From contig JAJTUP010000077.1 in assembly GCA_021399435.1 (NCBI GenBank), positions 62,001-126,000 on the forward strand: a stretch of 64,000 bases of DNA, given 5' to 3'. Positions 11,371-23,156 of the stretch are shown here, in pieces. Each line of letters opens with the position of its first letter. The stretch's first letter is position 1. Made by a program: the position numbers and the translations under genes. The stretch comes from Diaporthe sp. PMI_573. Taxonomy: Eukaryota; Ascomycota; Sordariomycetes; Diaporthales; Diaporthaceae. The notes below the pieces were generated by a model, which saw only the letters and a program-made list of their open reading frames with translations, made no database searches and had not been told where the DNA came from.

Positions 11371-12068
11371 GCTCGTTACTTTGGTGGATCTGGAAATACA
11401 GGGCGTGCATGTCGACCTTGGACATGCAGTCGAGTTAATCTACCAAAGGCCAAGAGAACTCAGGAGTCCAGAAGAGCCAGAGCACAGAGCCTATAGCATC
11501 AAAGACTCGGGTTTATTGCTAAATGGAAACCGAGGAAGCTATTGGCATAATAAAATTAGAAGTACGGGTTTAGAGCATTATCCATAGGAAACATGCAATT
11601 CTTGTCTTGAGTGGTCGAGAACTCAGCGCGGAACTGAGCAACTTGAGACAATGCAGGCTTGTAGATCACTTGCAGATCTCGGGATTCAGGCAGTTATTAG
11701 CCCAAGGTTCAGTACCTCGACAACGGGATCAGTGATCAGAGATACGAGGCCCTGGAAATCATCACCGGAAACGCGATCCTAGCCTTCAATATTCATAGCT
11801 CTGGGAGATATCGCAGACTTTATATTAGCTCAGTACTAACTGGAACTTACCTTATGGACCATGCCCAGCTCAGTAATACCAGGTCTCGGCCCAGAGTTCA
11901 GAGGGTCACCAACAGTGGGACTCGTGGTCTGATCATGGGAGTCAACAGTATGGACTTTAGGCTGAAGGCTCCAGTATTCGCAGTGATCAACGCATCAAAC
12001 CAGGCGGCTCGTAGCTGACTATTCAGAACTCAGAGCCTCACAAACCTAGACAACATGATTCATGATGA
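11371..12068. other. Unidentified GC-balanced segment
   Basis: No frame here gives a product I recognise. The 68-codon frame at 11381-11587 is not convincing. A plus-strand frame around 11890-12010 is open for about 40 codons; it may be an upstream exon of the following gene, but I cannot show it. Confidence 0.3.
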
Positions 12069-12683
12069 GCAGTTGTCAAAATTCAGTGTTTGCATTTGTA
12101 CGATATCCTACCAGATATCTTTCGTATCGAAGGCGTTACCCCGTATGATACGTCAAAGATTCTCAAGGAACGGGGGAAGTTTCAGTATCAGACGATCAAG
12201 AAGATGGTGCCAGCAGTCAACTTCGACTATAACTACGGACTCTGGCTGGACTCAGAGGCTATTGCTATCCGACCTTTTAGCCTTCGGGAGATATTCAATA
12301 CATACATACGAGCACCAACCATATGGCGATCGAGAATGGCGAAAACGGATTTCATGAAGGCCATGATGAGGGACTGTGCAAATGTACTCGGCCGGTCGAT
12401 TGACTCTTTTAGCTCTATTCTCTGGACCTTTGAGAGGTAAGTGTTGAATATCTTCGTGGACTATAATATAAAGTTTTCCTAACGCTGCATCAGCACTCAG
12501 TGGATAATAGAAAAAGAAATCATCTTCGACATGATAGAATATATTGAGCATGCGCACCAACGCGACTTCTGGTCCGTATGGGCGGATAATAATGGTCCAT
12601 TCGAGATAAATTTATATAATCTGTATATTATTGCGCGAAAGCTAGAAACGGTGGATTCCTCCAGTTCGTTATGCGAGTTGTAG
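12069..12683 (+). pseudogene. 3' part of a glycosyltransferase-like gene with a spliceable intron
   Basis: From about 12069 the plus strand reads HLYDILPDIFRIEGV, FQYQTIKKMVPAVNFDY, YGLWLDSEAIAIRPFSLREI and YIRAPTIWRSRMA. It joins across a clean 57-nt intron (12437-12493, GTAAGT..CTAAC..CAG) to TQWIIEKEIIFDMIEYIEH and PFEINLYNLYIIARKLE, ending in TAG at 12681. The LWLDSEA stretch suggests a nucleotide-sugar transferase DxD-type site, and the pattern resembles an uncharacterised ascomycete family. No start codon or N-terminal half is present: the frame is closed by TGA just upstream. It is probably a truncated gene. The function assignment is tentative. Confidence 0.5.
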
Positions 12684-14340
12684 TACAGCGACCTCTGGGA
12701 TTGATTCGGCAGATGAAGATGAACATCCTCGCAAGCGTCAAAGAACTGCTGTGCATGTTCATTTACCGTCCATGTCAATAACAGCTCCAAGCCCTGCGAC
12801 AATGGTCGCACCTCATCCCTACCAACTTTCTACTACAGCAACAGCCGAACTACATAGCCAATCTCGTATGCGACGTGTTAGGTAATTCCCCTCTGTTGTG
12901 AAAAATGTAATATACTACGATATGACCACTCCTGCAGCTCAAGATGCCTCCCGTAATGAGCTTATGCACGTGGTTAGCTAGCAGGAGCTGGTATGCAATC
13001 ATCCTGCGTGATGATGCTCTCCCTAACTCCTTAAATTAGGCCTCCCTAGCTCAGCTGGATGACTACACATAAAACCTATCTTCAAGATCCATTAACTACC
13101 ACTAGCCCTAATAAACTTATCAGCATCATGTGATCTCCTAACTTCATTAGATACTACAAGGACTCCCTGCGACTCACTTGCAATACTAGTAATAATCGAG
13201 GTGCTCATATTACTGTACCTATGCCACCTCAATATGTCACTTCCAGCTCGCTGTCTCTCGCCCGCCTAGGACCCCCACGCATACAGAACGCAGCCGATAG
13301 GCCCTGCCACGACTAATTAAGCTCGGAGTTTAACAGTGCCTCCCGCCCTGCCATTCCCTCAAACGAGAACAGTACATCGTGATGCTAGGTAATCCTGCGA
13401 GCGTGGGGTGCAGTATTTTGTTATGTTTCTGTGATGTAAGTGTTGAAGCTACAGTAGAACGCTTTTAAGGTGTGGGCAAGATAGAGTCAAGGTGGCAAGC
13501 TGACTGGTCAAACCTGTGTGGGTCATTGATCTCCACCTGGAGTCCAGAGTCCCTTGCATCGGACTTCCACGTTCGTCTGGTTAGCGCCAGAGGCGGCAGG
13601 TAAATGGAGTAACGGCACCGCGAAGTTCCCATTCTGGTGCCACAGTGGAGAAGATCGGTTTCTGGCACGCACCTAGCCACCGAATCTGTATTGGTTCCTG
13701 TAATTCCTCGCGGTCGGATTGATGTCCTCCCTCGCTAGGATCGGCGATATTCCCTCCTCTACACGCGGGACTGTTCACATCTACGAATCATACCGAAGCG
13801 TAAAGACCAGAAAGTGCACTACAAGCAGTAGTAGAAGAGGAGCCTCAAAAGAGCGCATCAAACGTCGCCTGCTGGATTTCGAGCGAGACGCATGCCGCCA
13901 CGATCTGGAATGTCCATTCAGCTACACTGACGTCAATGCAGGTGATTTGGAAAGCCTATACCTAGGCGTGAGGGATCGAGATAGTCTTATGAGTTATTCA
14001 AAACAAAATTAAATTACACGCATCAGTATACGTGGAAGCAATGTTTCAGAGTAGGTGAACTATTAGGAAATTATATTACAGTACAATAGGCTCCTCAATG
14101 TCGACAGAGATCCGGACCTCTGAACGTTGTCTCCAGCTATCCGTCAATTTGTTGGCAAAGAAAGTGCAGGAATTTGCCCAGCGCTGTGCGTTTTCCAAGG
14201 CCAACTGCGCAAGCATTACTCTCCGCGTACTGCAAAACTCCACTCATATATGAGAACTCAGCTCCACAGCCAGGACAGCAGAAGTCAAATTCTTCGTGGT
14301 CTAAGGTATAGTGCTGGGACTAATAGCACCTAAAGGCGAT
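12684..14340. other. Intergenic or unrecognised
   Basis: Several frames of 60-100 codons exist (for example 13719-14012 on plus, 13581-13778 on minus), but none shows a domain or credible codon pattern. A short open stretch at about 12690-12880 contains an acidic run followed by basic residues (ADEDEHPRKRQRT), like a nuclear protein tail, without further support. Confidence 0.35.
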
Positions 14341-15335
14341 ATTATTAATATCATCGCTGTTTGTACCAGATAGGCATAATCCCGCCTTAAGATAGAGAAT
14401 TATTGCCAAATAATAGTCAAACATCTATAGGCATCCTAGGCATTTAATTGTCTTTAGAGCATAAGTTCTCTAGTGCTGCATTATATATACATTAGAAATC
14501 TATATAAGGAGCATTAGCATCTAATAGTATATATATTTTTAAAATTATCGGGCAAGTTAAAGAAAGATCTATAGACACGATAAAAATTATGTACAGTAAT
14601 GTCATACTCTACGAGATTACCCTAGTTATTAAAATGCCTGTTACATAGTTTACAGTAACAGTACAAATTAGCTTAATAAGCCTCTAGCTCCTCCTTTAAT
14701 TAGAAATCAGGTTTGGGTAAGCATTAATGGCATATATAATATTTCGACAAAGTCGAGATATACTAGAGGAGATTGTCCCGGCAGGCAAAACAATATTGGC
14801 ATTATTAACAGTAGTCTTTTAGGTACTTATCTACAAGATACTGGCAAAGGCTAATAGAATACAAAAAAGTCTGCTTACAATAAGGATAATCCATCATAGT
14901 ATATATCATCTAGACGTAACCTAGTATAATCAACCGACAACTAAATGTTAAGAGATAAATTCTAGAGTAGATATTAAAAAGCAGGGTTTTGAGACACTTT
15001 AGATAGTATGGGTGTAGATTAATATTTGGCCAGTCTTTTTGCTTTTTCTTTCTCTCCAAATCCTGTACTGCAACATTCAGCTTCTCAAATATTCACAAAC
15101 CGACATTTTGTGGAGAAAACAGAAATTGCGATCACTCGAATGCGTAGTAATGTTGTACTTTTCGTACTATACCATTGTACATACATATATACTATTAGGG
15201 TGCCGCACGTACACGTATTATGTACGTACAATAAGGGTTTACAATCTTTCTAAAACGGGAATTTATGGCACCCCAGCGGGACTATATAAACTCTACTTGC
15301 TAAATAGCTTAACGTTCTCTCTGTACATTATCTCT
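14341..15335. repeat. AT-rich RIP-like block
   Basis: Low-GC, TA-rich sequence leads into the hAT relic. Short frames at 15026-15338 have no recognisable content. Confidence 0.5.
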
Positions 15336-16425
15336 TAATTAAAGCTATTGCTAAAAATATGGCGCCTATAAAATCTAACAATACCTTTATTTGGTAACAG
15401 TTTATCAGCCTCGGCTGCCCTAACCTAAAGAAAAGCAAATAATATAGATACCGCTACTACCAAAAAGACTTTACAGCTACCTCTATTAAGAGGCCAAAAG
15501 AGCATCTTGCTACATATAAGAAATAGCAAGCTAAGCAGCAATAAGACCGCCAGGCTTGAGATAAGGCTGGCTGTCCCTTATTATATTTTAAAACTATATA
15601 AAAGAAGATAAGTAAGGTCGGGATTTAGCATATCTCGCAAGATAAGAGCAACAATCTTACTTATAATGCTGCCGCCGCCATAATTACTGGCGGCCGCTCC
15701 TTTAGCCTTTTTAAGAGCCGCCGTTAGCATTATTTCTTCACGCACATTAAGCCTGGCTAAAAGCCTTCCAGCTATACTGCTATTACCAGAATTCTTCCCG
15801 ACTTCTATTAGCAAATCCGTAATAAGGGTTTCAAACATATTAGGGGCTCAGAATGATTTAATATCATATTTAACGCCTCCGATAATATTTCTGGTCACAG
15901 GATTGTAAATATCTTGGTATAACTACTAGACGGCCCAGCCTTCTACTGGAAAACACTTAATACGGGAGAAAAACAACATACAGCAGAGAATTGGGGAAAG
16001 CTAATATGGGGAGAAATGCAGCAACTCTGCAGCAACGATAGGCTCTCCAGAATTAATTCTATCTATACAGACACCGAAAATACAATGCACTCTGTACACG
16101 ACTTACTCGGGAGATTGCCAGAGCTCTTATATGTCAACTTCTCCCTATACAATTCTTACAACCTTTAGCTTCTAATCAAAGATATTCTTCTTCTTCCATT
16201 CTTTGAGAACCTCTTTAATAGCGCCAATATCCTTCTTATGTTTTTCTCGCGATCGAAATTGCAATTGCAAAGATTAAGAACGTGCCAGCGCAAAAGATAG
16301 AATAGACTAACTTGCGCGTTGATTAGGAGGTAAATCGCCCGCTAAATCTTAGTATATCGCTTACTTTTGACTTGCTTGTTTCAAACAGTGTAATAACACG
16401 CTGGGGCTCTCAGTACTCTTGGAGG
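15336..16425 (+). mobile_element. RIP-mutated hAT transposase relic, 5' half
   Basis: Read through its stops, the plus strand starts MAPIKSNNTFIW and includes a BED-like zinc-finger region and a DUF659-like central domain: LLDGPAFYWKTLNTGEKQHT, ENWGKLIWGEMQQLC, IYTDTENTMHSVHDLLGRLP and FFENLFNSANILLMFFSRSK, ending with VITRWGSQYSW at about 16420. That order is typical of fungal hAT transposases with a DUF659 domain. Reading breaks off abruptly at about 16425, where a foreign sequence begins, and resumes after about 17085. Stops are TAA/TAG, consistent with RIP. Confidence 0.75.
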
Positions 16426-17085
16426 TCACGTGAGGATCGAGGGGATGATTATGTAATCAAATAGTAATGGTATAAAGATAATAGTATGGTTGTTGGATTT
16501 TTTTGTTGCTTGCTTGCTTGAATATCTAGTTTATTCTTGAGAGAGGACCCGCTTATTTATAGCTTTAAAAGAGGGTCTATAGAATATTCGAGAATTTATT
16601 AATTACTAATTACCAAGTGGTAATTAATAATCCATTAGCTAATAATTAGTATATTATTACGTAATATGGAATTCCTTGGAAGTGGGTCGAATAGACTAGA
16701 TCCAAAGAAGGTGGGTTGAGGCGTATATATAGTTTTCGCCTACCCACTAGGTAGAAGGTTCTAGAAACCGGCTTACGTAAGCAGATTACGTAAGCATATA
16801 TTATTGGCTTATATTATAGTATAGGTTATTAGTATGCGAGATATATAGGTCATAGCCTTATAGCCCTAATAATTAATAAGTTATTAAAGAAAGAAATATT
16901 TTTATTTATTTATTATTTGGGCTTTTTATTCTTTTATTTTATTTCGGGGGTTTATTATATATAAGTAATATATATTATTATAATTCTTATTTTATGTAGT
17001 ATTACGTAAGCACGTCTGCTTACATAATCGGGCTAATATACTTATAAGTACAACTCCTTCTATTCCCTCCTTTGTTCTCGAGACC
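16426..17085. mobile_element. Insertion splitting the hAT relic (LTR- or MITE-like)
   Basis: About 660 bp of non-coding AT-rich sequence lies between the two halves of the hAT transposase. It contains CTTGCTTGCTTG tandem tetramers, a GAGAGAGGACCCGCTTATTTATAG promoter-like stretch, and repeated TTACGTAAGC palindromes (about 16770, 16800 and 17005). Size and layout fit a solo LTR or a non-autonomous element. I could not define exact ends or a target duplication. Confidence 0.45.
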
Positions 17086-18060
17086 CTGCTAGGGACTAGT
17101 CTATTCGAAGAGACATACGAGATAAGCTCCGATCCCGAGATTGCCCCATCGTCCTGCCCAAAGCCGTTCGGATTATTAAGGACAATACCTTTTGGCTAAA
17201 ACTTGAGGCTGCGATTGCTGTGCTTATGCCTGTAGACAAGTTTTAACATGCTTTTAAGGCTGACGAGGCTAGAATCGTATATATTGTAAATCGCTGGCTA
17301 TAAATCAAAAATAAATAGGCTGAGATAAGAGAGGCTGCTTAGTTTCCTGATATTCTGTGGGACGAGATTAATGCTATATTTAAAGCACGGCTTGATAAGC
17401 AAATATACGACATATACTGAATTGCCGATGCCCTCCGGCCTAATATAACTGGCTTAAATTCAAAACTACCGCCCAGCATCTTTGCGTACATACAAGAATG
17501 TCTGCGGAGACAGCTCGGCAGTAATAGCGAGTACTACCGTGCCCTTTCCAAATTTACATATTTCTAAATACATGCAGGCGGCCCAGACGGCTTATTTAAT
17601 AAGCATAGCGCTGTTTACAACGATAGCTTTAAGCCGGCAATAGTATAGTAGTGCCTCCTTAATTAGGGCTCGGTTCTGGCTAGAGTAGCTGTTAAGATAA
17701 TGAGTATCCTTATAAACTCTATACTCTCGGAATAAAGTTTCTCTGCTATTAGTTTTATACATACGAAAGCTCGGAATCGCCTTACGCCTATACACGCTGA
17801 TATACAGGCTTTCATTTTTATAAACGACCGTGTACTGGATTGTATCGAGGATCAGAAGTATGCTTATAAAAAGTGCTGGGCGGATCTTGAGGAGAAGAAC
17901 TGGCTCGACCTTAAAGACTTATATCTCGATTTATTTATGAATGCACAGGGCAGGAAGGTCTGGATGCATGGCGAGATGGCCTCATCTAAGGGGGATTTTA
18001 AGTGGGAGGGTGTATTACAGTCGACAGGTAATATATTGGGTGTTGGCACGAAGGTGGAAT
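17086..18060 (+). mobile_element. RIP-mutated hAT transposase relic, 3' half
   Basis: The plus strand reads on in the hAT transposase after the insertion: RIIKDNTFWLKLEAAIAVLM, then a variant of the hAT C-terminal dimerisation region, SFSAISFIHTKARNRLTPIH, followed by DIQAFIFINDRVLD and an acidic/aromatic tail ending near 18010. The SFSAxxFIHTKxRNRLTP stretch is a strong hAT_C signature. Stops interrupt it throughout. Neither terminal inverted repeat could be identified for this copy. Confidence 0.72.
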
Positions 18061-18424
18061 CGGAGGTTTAGGGCAGACAAGGTAGAAGGGTAGGATCGTA
18101 AGAACACTACTACTATCCAGAGAGGAGAAGAAAAATTCTCTATGGTATGTACTTGTATGTACAATCTCATAGTACATACGGTACTACGGCTAAAATACAG
18201 TACGTACGTACGTACGTGTACTATATGGTCGCATCACTACGAATGCGCGTCGCGCATTATAACGGTAGGTACCAACCAATTTAATAACTAATAGTTACTA
18301 ATAGTTACTAAGACTTTGCCATACTTCTAGAATGGTATTTGTCGGACGAGGGGATTTGAAAACCACAAGCGAAAAACGTCGACTCCGCCGGTAGTGAAGC
18401 GCCTCGATGCCCATGGGATTCACA
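18061..18424. other. Non-coding flank with GTAC-rich repeat
   Basis: No gene seen. The run at about 18199-18218 is a short tandem repeat of GTAC, and further GTAC-containing words are scattered in the preceding 60 bp. Just downstream a TAATAGTTAC unit is directly repeated (about 18286-18312). Confidence 0.5.
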
Positions 18425-18734
18425 ACTGTCGGGCCAGTGTGCCATGATACGAGCACAGCCAGACACGAGTCAAATTGAGGCCAGCAGGAAGCTCAAGAGG
18501 AGGAAGGTTCAAATAGACCCGAATGCGGTCTTCGCCGATATTGAGGCTATTCGGAAGGCCAAAATCGAAGCCGGCGAGGTATCGTCTGATAGCGACGCCT
18601 CAGACGATTCCTCAACACCAACGGAAGAGGGCTCGGGGTTGTGGCGGGCAATTGACGTTGGGAATAGTGGCATCGTTGACGAGGAGGGTGCGCCGGAACA
18701 GGGGTGTGCCGAAAGTGGGCCACCCACGTTATTT
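18425..18734 (+). mobile_element. 3' fragment of a Fot1/pogo-like transposon, little mutated (copy 3)
   Basis: The 100-codon frame at 18444-18746 contains QIEASRKLKRRKVQIDPNAV, then FADIEAIRKAKIEAGEVSSD and an acidic Ser/Asp tail. This aligns with the C-terminal end of the transposases in copies 1 and 2, but without RIP stops. It ends in a TIR-like GGGCCACCCACGT followed by TA at 18733-18734. The 5' part is absent. It belongs to a related but distinct subfamily, because its terminal repeat differs from that of copies 1 and 2. Confidence 0.65.
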
Positions 18735-20039
18735 GAAGGACGCTAGGCCCAAAACCGTGTAATCTCTAGCCAATAAAGAGAGCGGTCCTCCCCGGTGGTG
18801 ATTAGAAACAGAGCTTGGACCTTCTTCGTTGAACACCAGCTCTGATAAAAGAGTAAGTCTCTGTCAGAGGCAAAAGACGTTGGCATCGAATTTTAATCGT
18901 GATATTTATCTATTAACTTGACCACCGTAGCTTCTGGAACACGGTAAAGACTCAGTAGTCCAACGAACCAATATTACTACACACAAGTTATCTCGGCAGC
19001 CATGGACCCTACCCCTCAGACTCTACCACCACTTCAGCCTGAAACTTCAGAATATATATGTGCGAGCCCCCCGTGTACTTCTCTGGCCACTATGATCCTC
19101 AGCAATGTTAGGTCAAACGGGGGACCGCACTGGATTGCACCCCACCGTACGGATACCCTACCAACACCAGGAGTACTACGCAACCTCTTTTGCCGCGATG
19201 CGCAAGACATCTACTTCGGGAGCTCACCATCAGCTACTCGCACCTCTCTCAAGTACCATTCCAAGCTATCCTGTGACCAACTGAGGTTAACTGTGCATCT
19301 CGTCGCAATCACTGAGCTTCTAATTATGTGCAAAGTCCTGTGATGTTGCATTTCTCAGTTTCATTCGTGACCCAGTCGGACTCTGTGATCGCCTTCTCTG
19401 CTTCCTCTGTTATAGCGTCAGCTTCGTGATTGCCACAGTTGAAGAAGACGAAGCTGGGATATCGGAGATTGAGACAGACGTAGTTCAATTCCGTTTTTGC
19501 TGCAAATACATCTATGTAGATGATCCCACGTGCAGCCTGCAAATCACAGATCATAACGGCTGGCGCCAGGTGATCTTCAGCGGTGGGACAAAGGCCAGCA
19601 CAGAAGCTCTGCAGATGTTGGAATGACTGATCAGCGAAAATTGTCCGCATACGTACGATTATACGCTCTGCGGGAGACCCGCGTGATACGACGCATCCAG
19701 CTTACAGTTTTCTGTCATGTACGCCCAATGTCCTGGTATATATTTCATTGATCACGGCAAACACAGAAAGTGCCACGCTGCCTTCTCCGGCTTCTTCCGC
19801 AACACTCATATCACTAGCAAGGCAGTACGTACGGGATTTACCATCCTTCACCCGGCCTCACCATCGCCGTTGAGCACGACGCATAACTCCTGCGTAATGG
19901 TTACAATTCTGAGTCACTTGGAGAATGCGGGAGGCCTCGATTGTCCAGCCCAGATCACGCCAGACGTATTTAAAAAGACGGGCCCGAAGTCATCACGATG
20001 ACTCGACATCGGGTCCAGATGACTGATTTTTTGATTGCT
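18735..20039. other. Unidentified GC-balanced region
   Basis: Open frames occur on both strands (19002-19343 plus; 19324-19650 minus) but I recognise no family. The region precedes a minus-strand frame with weak similarity to kinase-associated regions, so part of it could be 3' exons of that gene. Confidence 0.3.
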
Positions 20040-20420
20040 TCACTCCTCTGGAGGAACGCATTCAGCACCAGTGGTATCCACGGTCTGGTCCACTTGGACA
20101 GCGCTCTGTCCAGTATTGAAAACCAGGACGTCGTTAGATACAGGGTTAAAATAGACCTCGCAGGCGACCTTTCCCGATACAAAGGAGCATTTGATTTCTA
20201 GATGGTCCTGGGTGGCTGCCAGGAGTCCTATGCAAATATGTTGCCCGAGTATTGTCTGCTGTGTAATGGCGTCTAGCTCGGTATTAACGGGGTCCGATGA
20301 CAAATTACGTACCATTAAATGGCTGTTGTTCCGTCCTGATTGCTTTAGAAGGACTCTAATATGGTAGAGTGGTCTTATATATATCTGGTCGATTGGGAGT
20401 GTCTGCGCTAGATCTTGCAT
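20040..20420 (-). CDS. Hypothetical protein, possibly a kinase N-terminal region fragment
   Basis: A 126-codon frame starting MQDLAQTLPIDQIYIRPLYH has a beta-rich second half (EIKCSFVSGKVACEVYFNPV, then SNDVLVFNTGQ). This loosely resembles the region in front of kinase domains in some fungal serine/threonine kinases. No kinase motifs are found in the downstream sequence, so it may be a remnant. I would treat it as a hypothetical or partial gene. Confidence 0.35.
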   Translation of the reverse strand: MQDLAQTLPIDQIYIRPLYHIRVLLKQSGRNNSHLMVRNLSSDPVNTELDAITQQTILGQHICIGLLAATQDHLEIKCSFVSGKVACEVYFNPVSNDVLVFNTGQSAVQVDQTVDTTGAECVPPEE

Positions 20421-20787
20421 ACATTATTGGCGGGCCTATTGTGCCTTGAGGTACGTGTCTAACTGATTGATGCTGTCCCCCCTATTGGTATTATTACTGG
20501 CTTTACCGGATGCGTTAGGTAATATAAATGAGATATGTTTTGTAAAATTGTTTTTATTTTGAGCCATATTTATGGTCCTGTCGAAGGCTTGGATGACTTT
20601 TGGAAAAGACACGCAGCCTAGACTGTGAGGATATGGCAGGGCATTGGTGGTAATTGTAGTCCATGCATGCGAAGCCGTGCATGCGTGACTTGTCTGCGCG
20701 CAAGGATCTCAAAAGCGTTCCTTGCAAATGCATATAGTCTTTACCATTTCTGGATGAGGTAGTCGTCTGTGTGATTTGGCTATGGAA
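20421..20787. other. Intergenic, no gene seen
   Basis: Flanking DNA to the left of a complete transposon copy. An inverted pair around GCATGC (about 20665-20690) is the only structure noted. Confidence 0.4.
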
Positions 20788-20789
20788 TA

Positions 20790-20826
20790 ACGTGCCCGGC
20801 CCGGATCTCGGCCCACCCCCGTTCTC
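20790..20826 (+). repeat. Left TIR of Fot1 copy 2
   Basis: 37 bp, starting ACGTGCCCGGCCCGG, is the exact reverse complement of 23118-23154. Confidence 0.93.
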
Positions 20827-22346
20827 GGCCGGCCCACACCCGCGTTCACGCGTGCACGCGTCTGTACCCACCCTATATAAACTCAACGTTTTCTCTACGA
20901 GGACTTTTTTTCTGATCACCAAACTTCTTCCAGGCATTATCCTTATTATCATAAAGCCCTATGGTAAACTTAAGATATATGATGCCATTATGCGGTCAGG
21001 GATAGTATACCTGTTAGAGAGGCTTCCAGGACCTAGTATATTCTACGCTTAATACTTTAAAGTCGTCTTACTGGCCGATAAAGCCATTATATTACCGCCA
21101 ACCCTCTAAGAATTCTTTCTAACCATTAGAAAGACTAATTGGCGATATTTTTAGTCAACCAAAGCAGCCTTGGCTATATCCTGATTTGCTGGGAAACAAG
21201 GGCCCTGGTGGCCTGTCTGGGCTCCTTGGGAAAGGAGGTTAATCTTCTCGGAAAAAAGTGGCTAAGGGCCTTCCTCCTTTATTACCCTATTTTCTAAAGC
21301 CGTAAGTATTAGTGCGTTAAAGTAAAGCGGCTTAAGGCAGCTACTAAACAGAACATTGGGTTATAGTTTAACTTTATAGGGCTATCTATTGTAAAGGCAA
21401 TTAAGCCGGCCAACTGATAGAATACCGACAAGGGTAGGCTTATAGAGGGTAAGTTAGAAAAGGCTTTAACTATTGGCTATTCTAACGGCAGCAAGCTTCT
21501 TTAGAAAGACTTTAATTTAAGAGTGTAGACCTTCTTCCTCAAGTATATCTCTGCTATAGGTAAGTCTCTAATTCCTCTAATTATTTTTAAGAGACTAAGT
21601 ATTTAGTAATAGTAGTTTCCTATTACCTTTAAAGATTATAACGGCTGATAGTTTACAGCAATAAAAAAGAGGTAGATAGAGGAACCTATTGCTATCTACT
21701 AGCTTTAAAGAGTCTTCTTTCTACTAATAACGCCAGAAGACCCCTTTAAATGGTACATTCTTGTAGTTAATAGGTACTATATACACATAATGGTAGATTT
21801 TATATAGGAATGCTTCTTAAATAAGGTATATATTGTTTTTTTGCTAGCCTATACCTTATATATGTTTTAACTGCTAGATATAGCGGTCTTTGGCCCTCTA
21901 AAGACTGTCTTTAAGAAGTATTTCGGCTAATAAAGAGGGTATAATTTATTATCAGTTGTAACAAAGAAATGTTTCCTTTATTACTATTATAAGGCCTAAA
22001 TAGAGGCACTTATAGAGTTAAATATCTGTTTTAGCTGGTAAGCAACAGGTCTTTAGCCATTATCTAAGTATAGAGCACTTAGAAGCTACTTTATTAAAGA
22101 CAACTGTATAAAGGAAACAAAAACGCTAAAATTAGCTACTAGTAATAGCTTTAGTAGCTATTTTTATACTAATAAGTGCTTTTATCTACCGCAAGGAACC
22201 TTTTTTGTAATCTCTAAGCGGTCTTAAAGCTATATAGCATAGTGGCCCGGTATACCTATTAGAAGCAATTAAGCCCTACATAACGACTCCTCTTTAGGAA
22301 AATTCTTAAAAGCTGGGACTAGAAAGACATTAGTCTGACAATATCT

Positions 22347-22853
22347 CTGAAGGTTGATGGATCAAATGGGTCAGGTAGCAGTAGGGTGCACTAGAGGTCT
22401 TGGTGGGACGCTTAAGAGTGGTTTGGACAACTTTGTATTGAATTCGAGTGGGCTTCTGTCAGCCCTCCTCACACACCCTCCGACATCGTCTCAACCCTGG
22501 GCACGCGTGGGTTGGCTCTGGTGCACAGATAGGGAGGCCGGAAAATTCGGCCCTCAGACCCACTATCTTTGGCTTTAAATAGCCAGCCAACCCTAACCCT
22601 GACAGTAACCAAACTAAATACAGATAAACTTTAGAAATCAGGCTATCTAATAAACTAGGTTACATGCTTTTTGGGTAAGACATAAGGGTAATGCAGAGGT
22701 ACGAAGTTAGGGTCTTAAAACAGCCCAAAAAATCGACTTACGGCCACCAAACTTATCTGCCGGCGTGCACGCCCCATAGGCACTTAGACAAAATCCAGTG
22801 CCAAGTCTAGGGTAACTCCTTACGTGCAGCGCCCACACAAGCGTTTCCGTTTA
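22347..22853. mobile_element. 507-bp nested insertion with 9-bp target duplication
   Basis: ACAATATCT occurs at 22338-22346 and again at 22854-22862. The sequence between is absent from the matching place in Fot1 copy 1 (about 3770), so it is an insertion. It is GC-balanced and not RIP-mutated, unlike its host. The ends show no inverted repeats that I can find. A 9-bp duplication fits Mutator-like elements best; a retroposed SINE is the alternative. It holds one 74-codon frame with no known content. Confidence 0.75.
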
Positions 22854-23117
22854 ACAATATCTTTATAAAAAGCCTAGAAGCTAGAATACTAAATTAAAGT
22901 TAGTAGGGTGGTTTAAAGGAAGAAGGTTTAACTTAACCTAAATAAGCTTTTCGCTGACATTAAGGCTATTTAGAGGACCTAAATAGAAGCCGGTGTAGTA
23001 CCAGAAGATAGTGATGGGTCAGAAGAGTCAGAAACAGTATTAGAAATGGGGTCAACTATTGTGGTGGCAGTGGCATCGGCGTTACGGCGAAGGCGGCGTA
23101 GGTGACGGAGGGCGGCT

Positions 23118-23154
23118 GAGAACGGGGGTGGGCCGAGATCCGGGCCGGGCACGT
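23118..23154 (-). repeat. Right TIR of Fot1 copy 2
   Basis: Exact reverse complement of 20790-20826; the TA at 23155-23156 completes the target duplication. Confidence 0.93.
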
Positions 23155-23156
23155 TA

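Larger units (their letters stand above)
20790..23154 (+). mobile_element. Fot1/pogo transposon with perfect TIRs and TA duplication (copy 2)
   Basis: The first 37 bp (20790-20826) and last 37 bp (23118-23154) are perfect inverted repeats, beginning ACGTGCCCGGCCCGG, and are flanked by TA on both sides (20788-20789 and 23155-23156), the Tc1/mariner target duplication. The interior reads, through stops, as a Fot1/pogo DDE transposase: an NFDEKGF-like start, an ING..Y block, FLLAYTLYMF and the FGPLKTVFKKYF-like block. After removing a nested 507-bp insertion and its duplication the element is about 1.85 kb, a normal size for the family. The coding part carries many RIP-type stops while the ends are unmutated. 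Confidence 0.88.

Noticed and set aside
20871..21052. Frame at the left end of Fot1 copy 2 as an independent gene
   Set aside because: It lies wholly inside the transposon and overlaps its TIR and leader.
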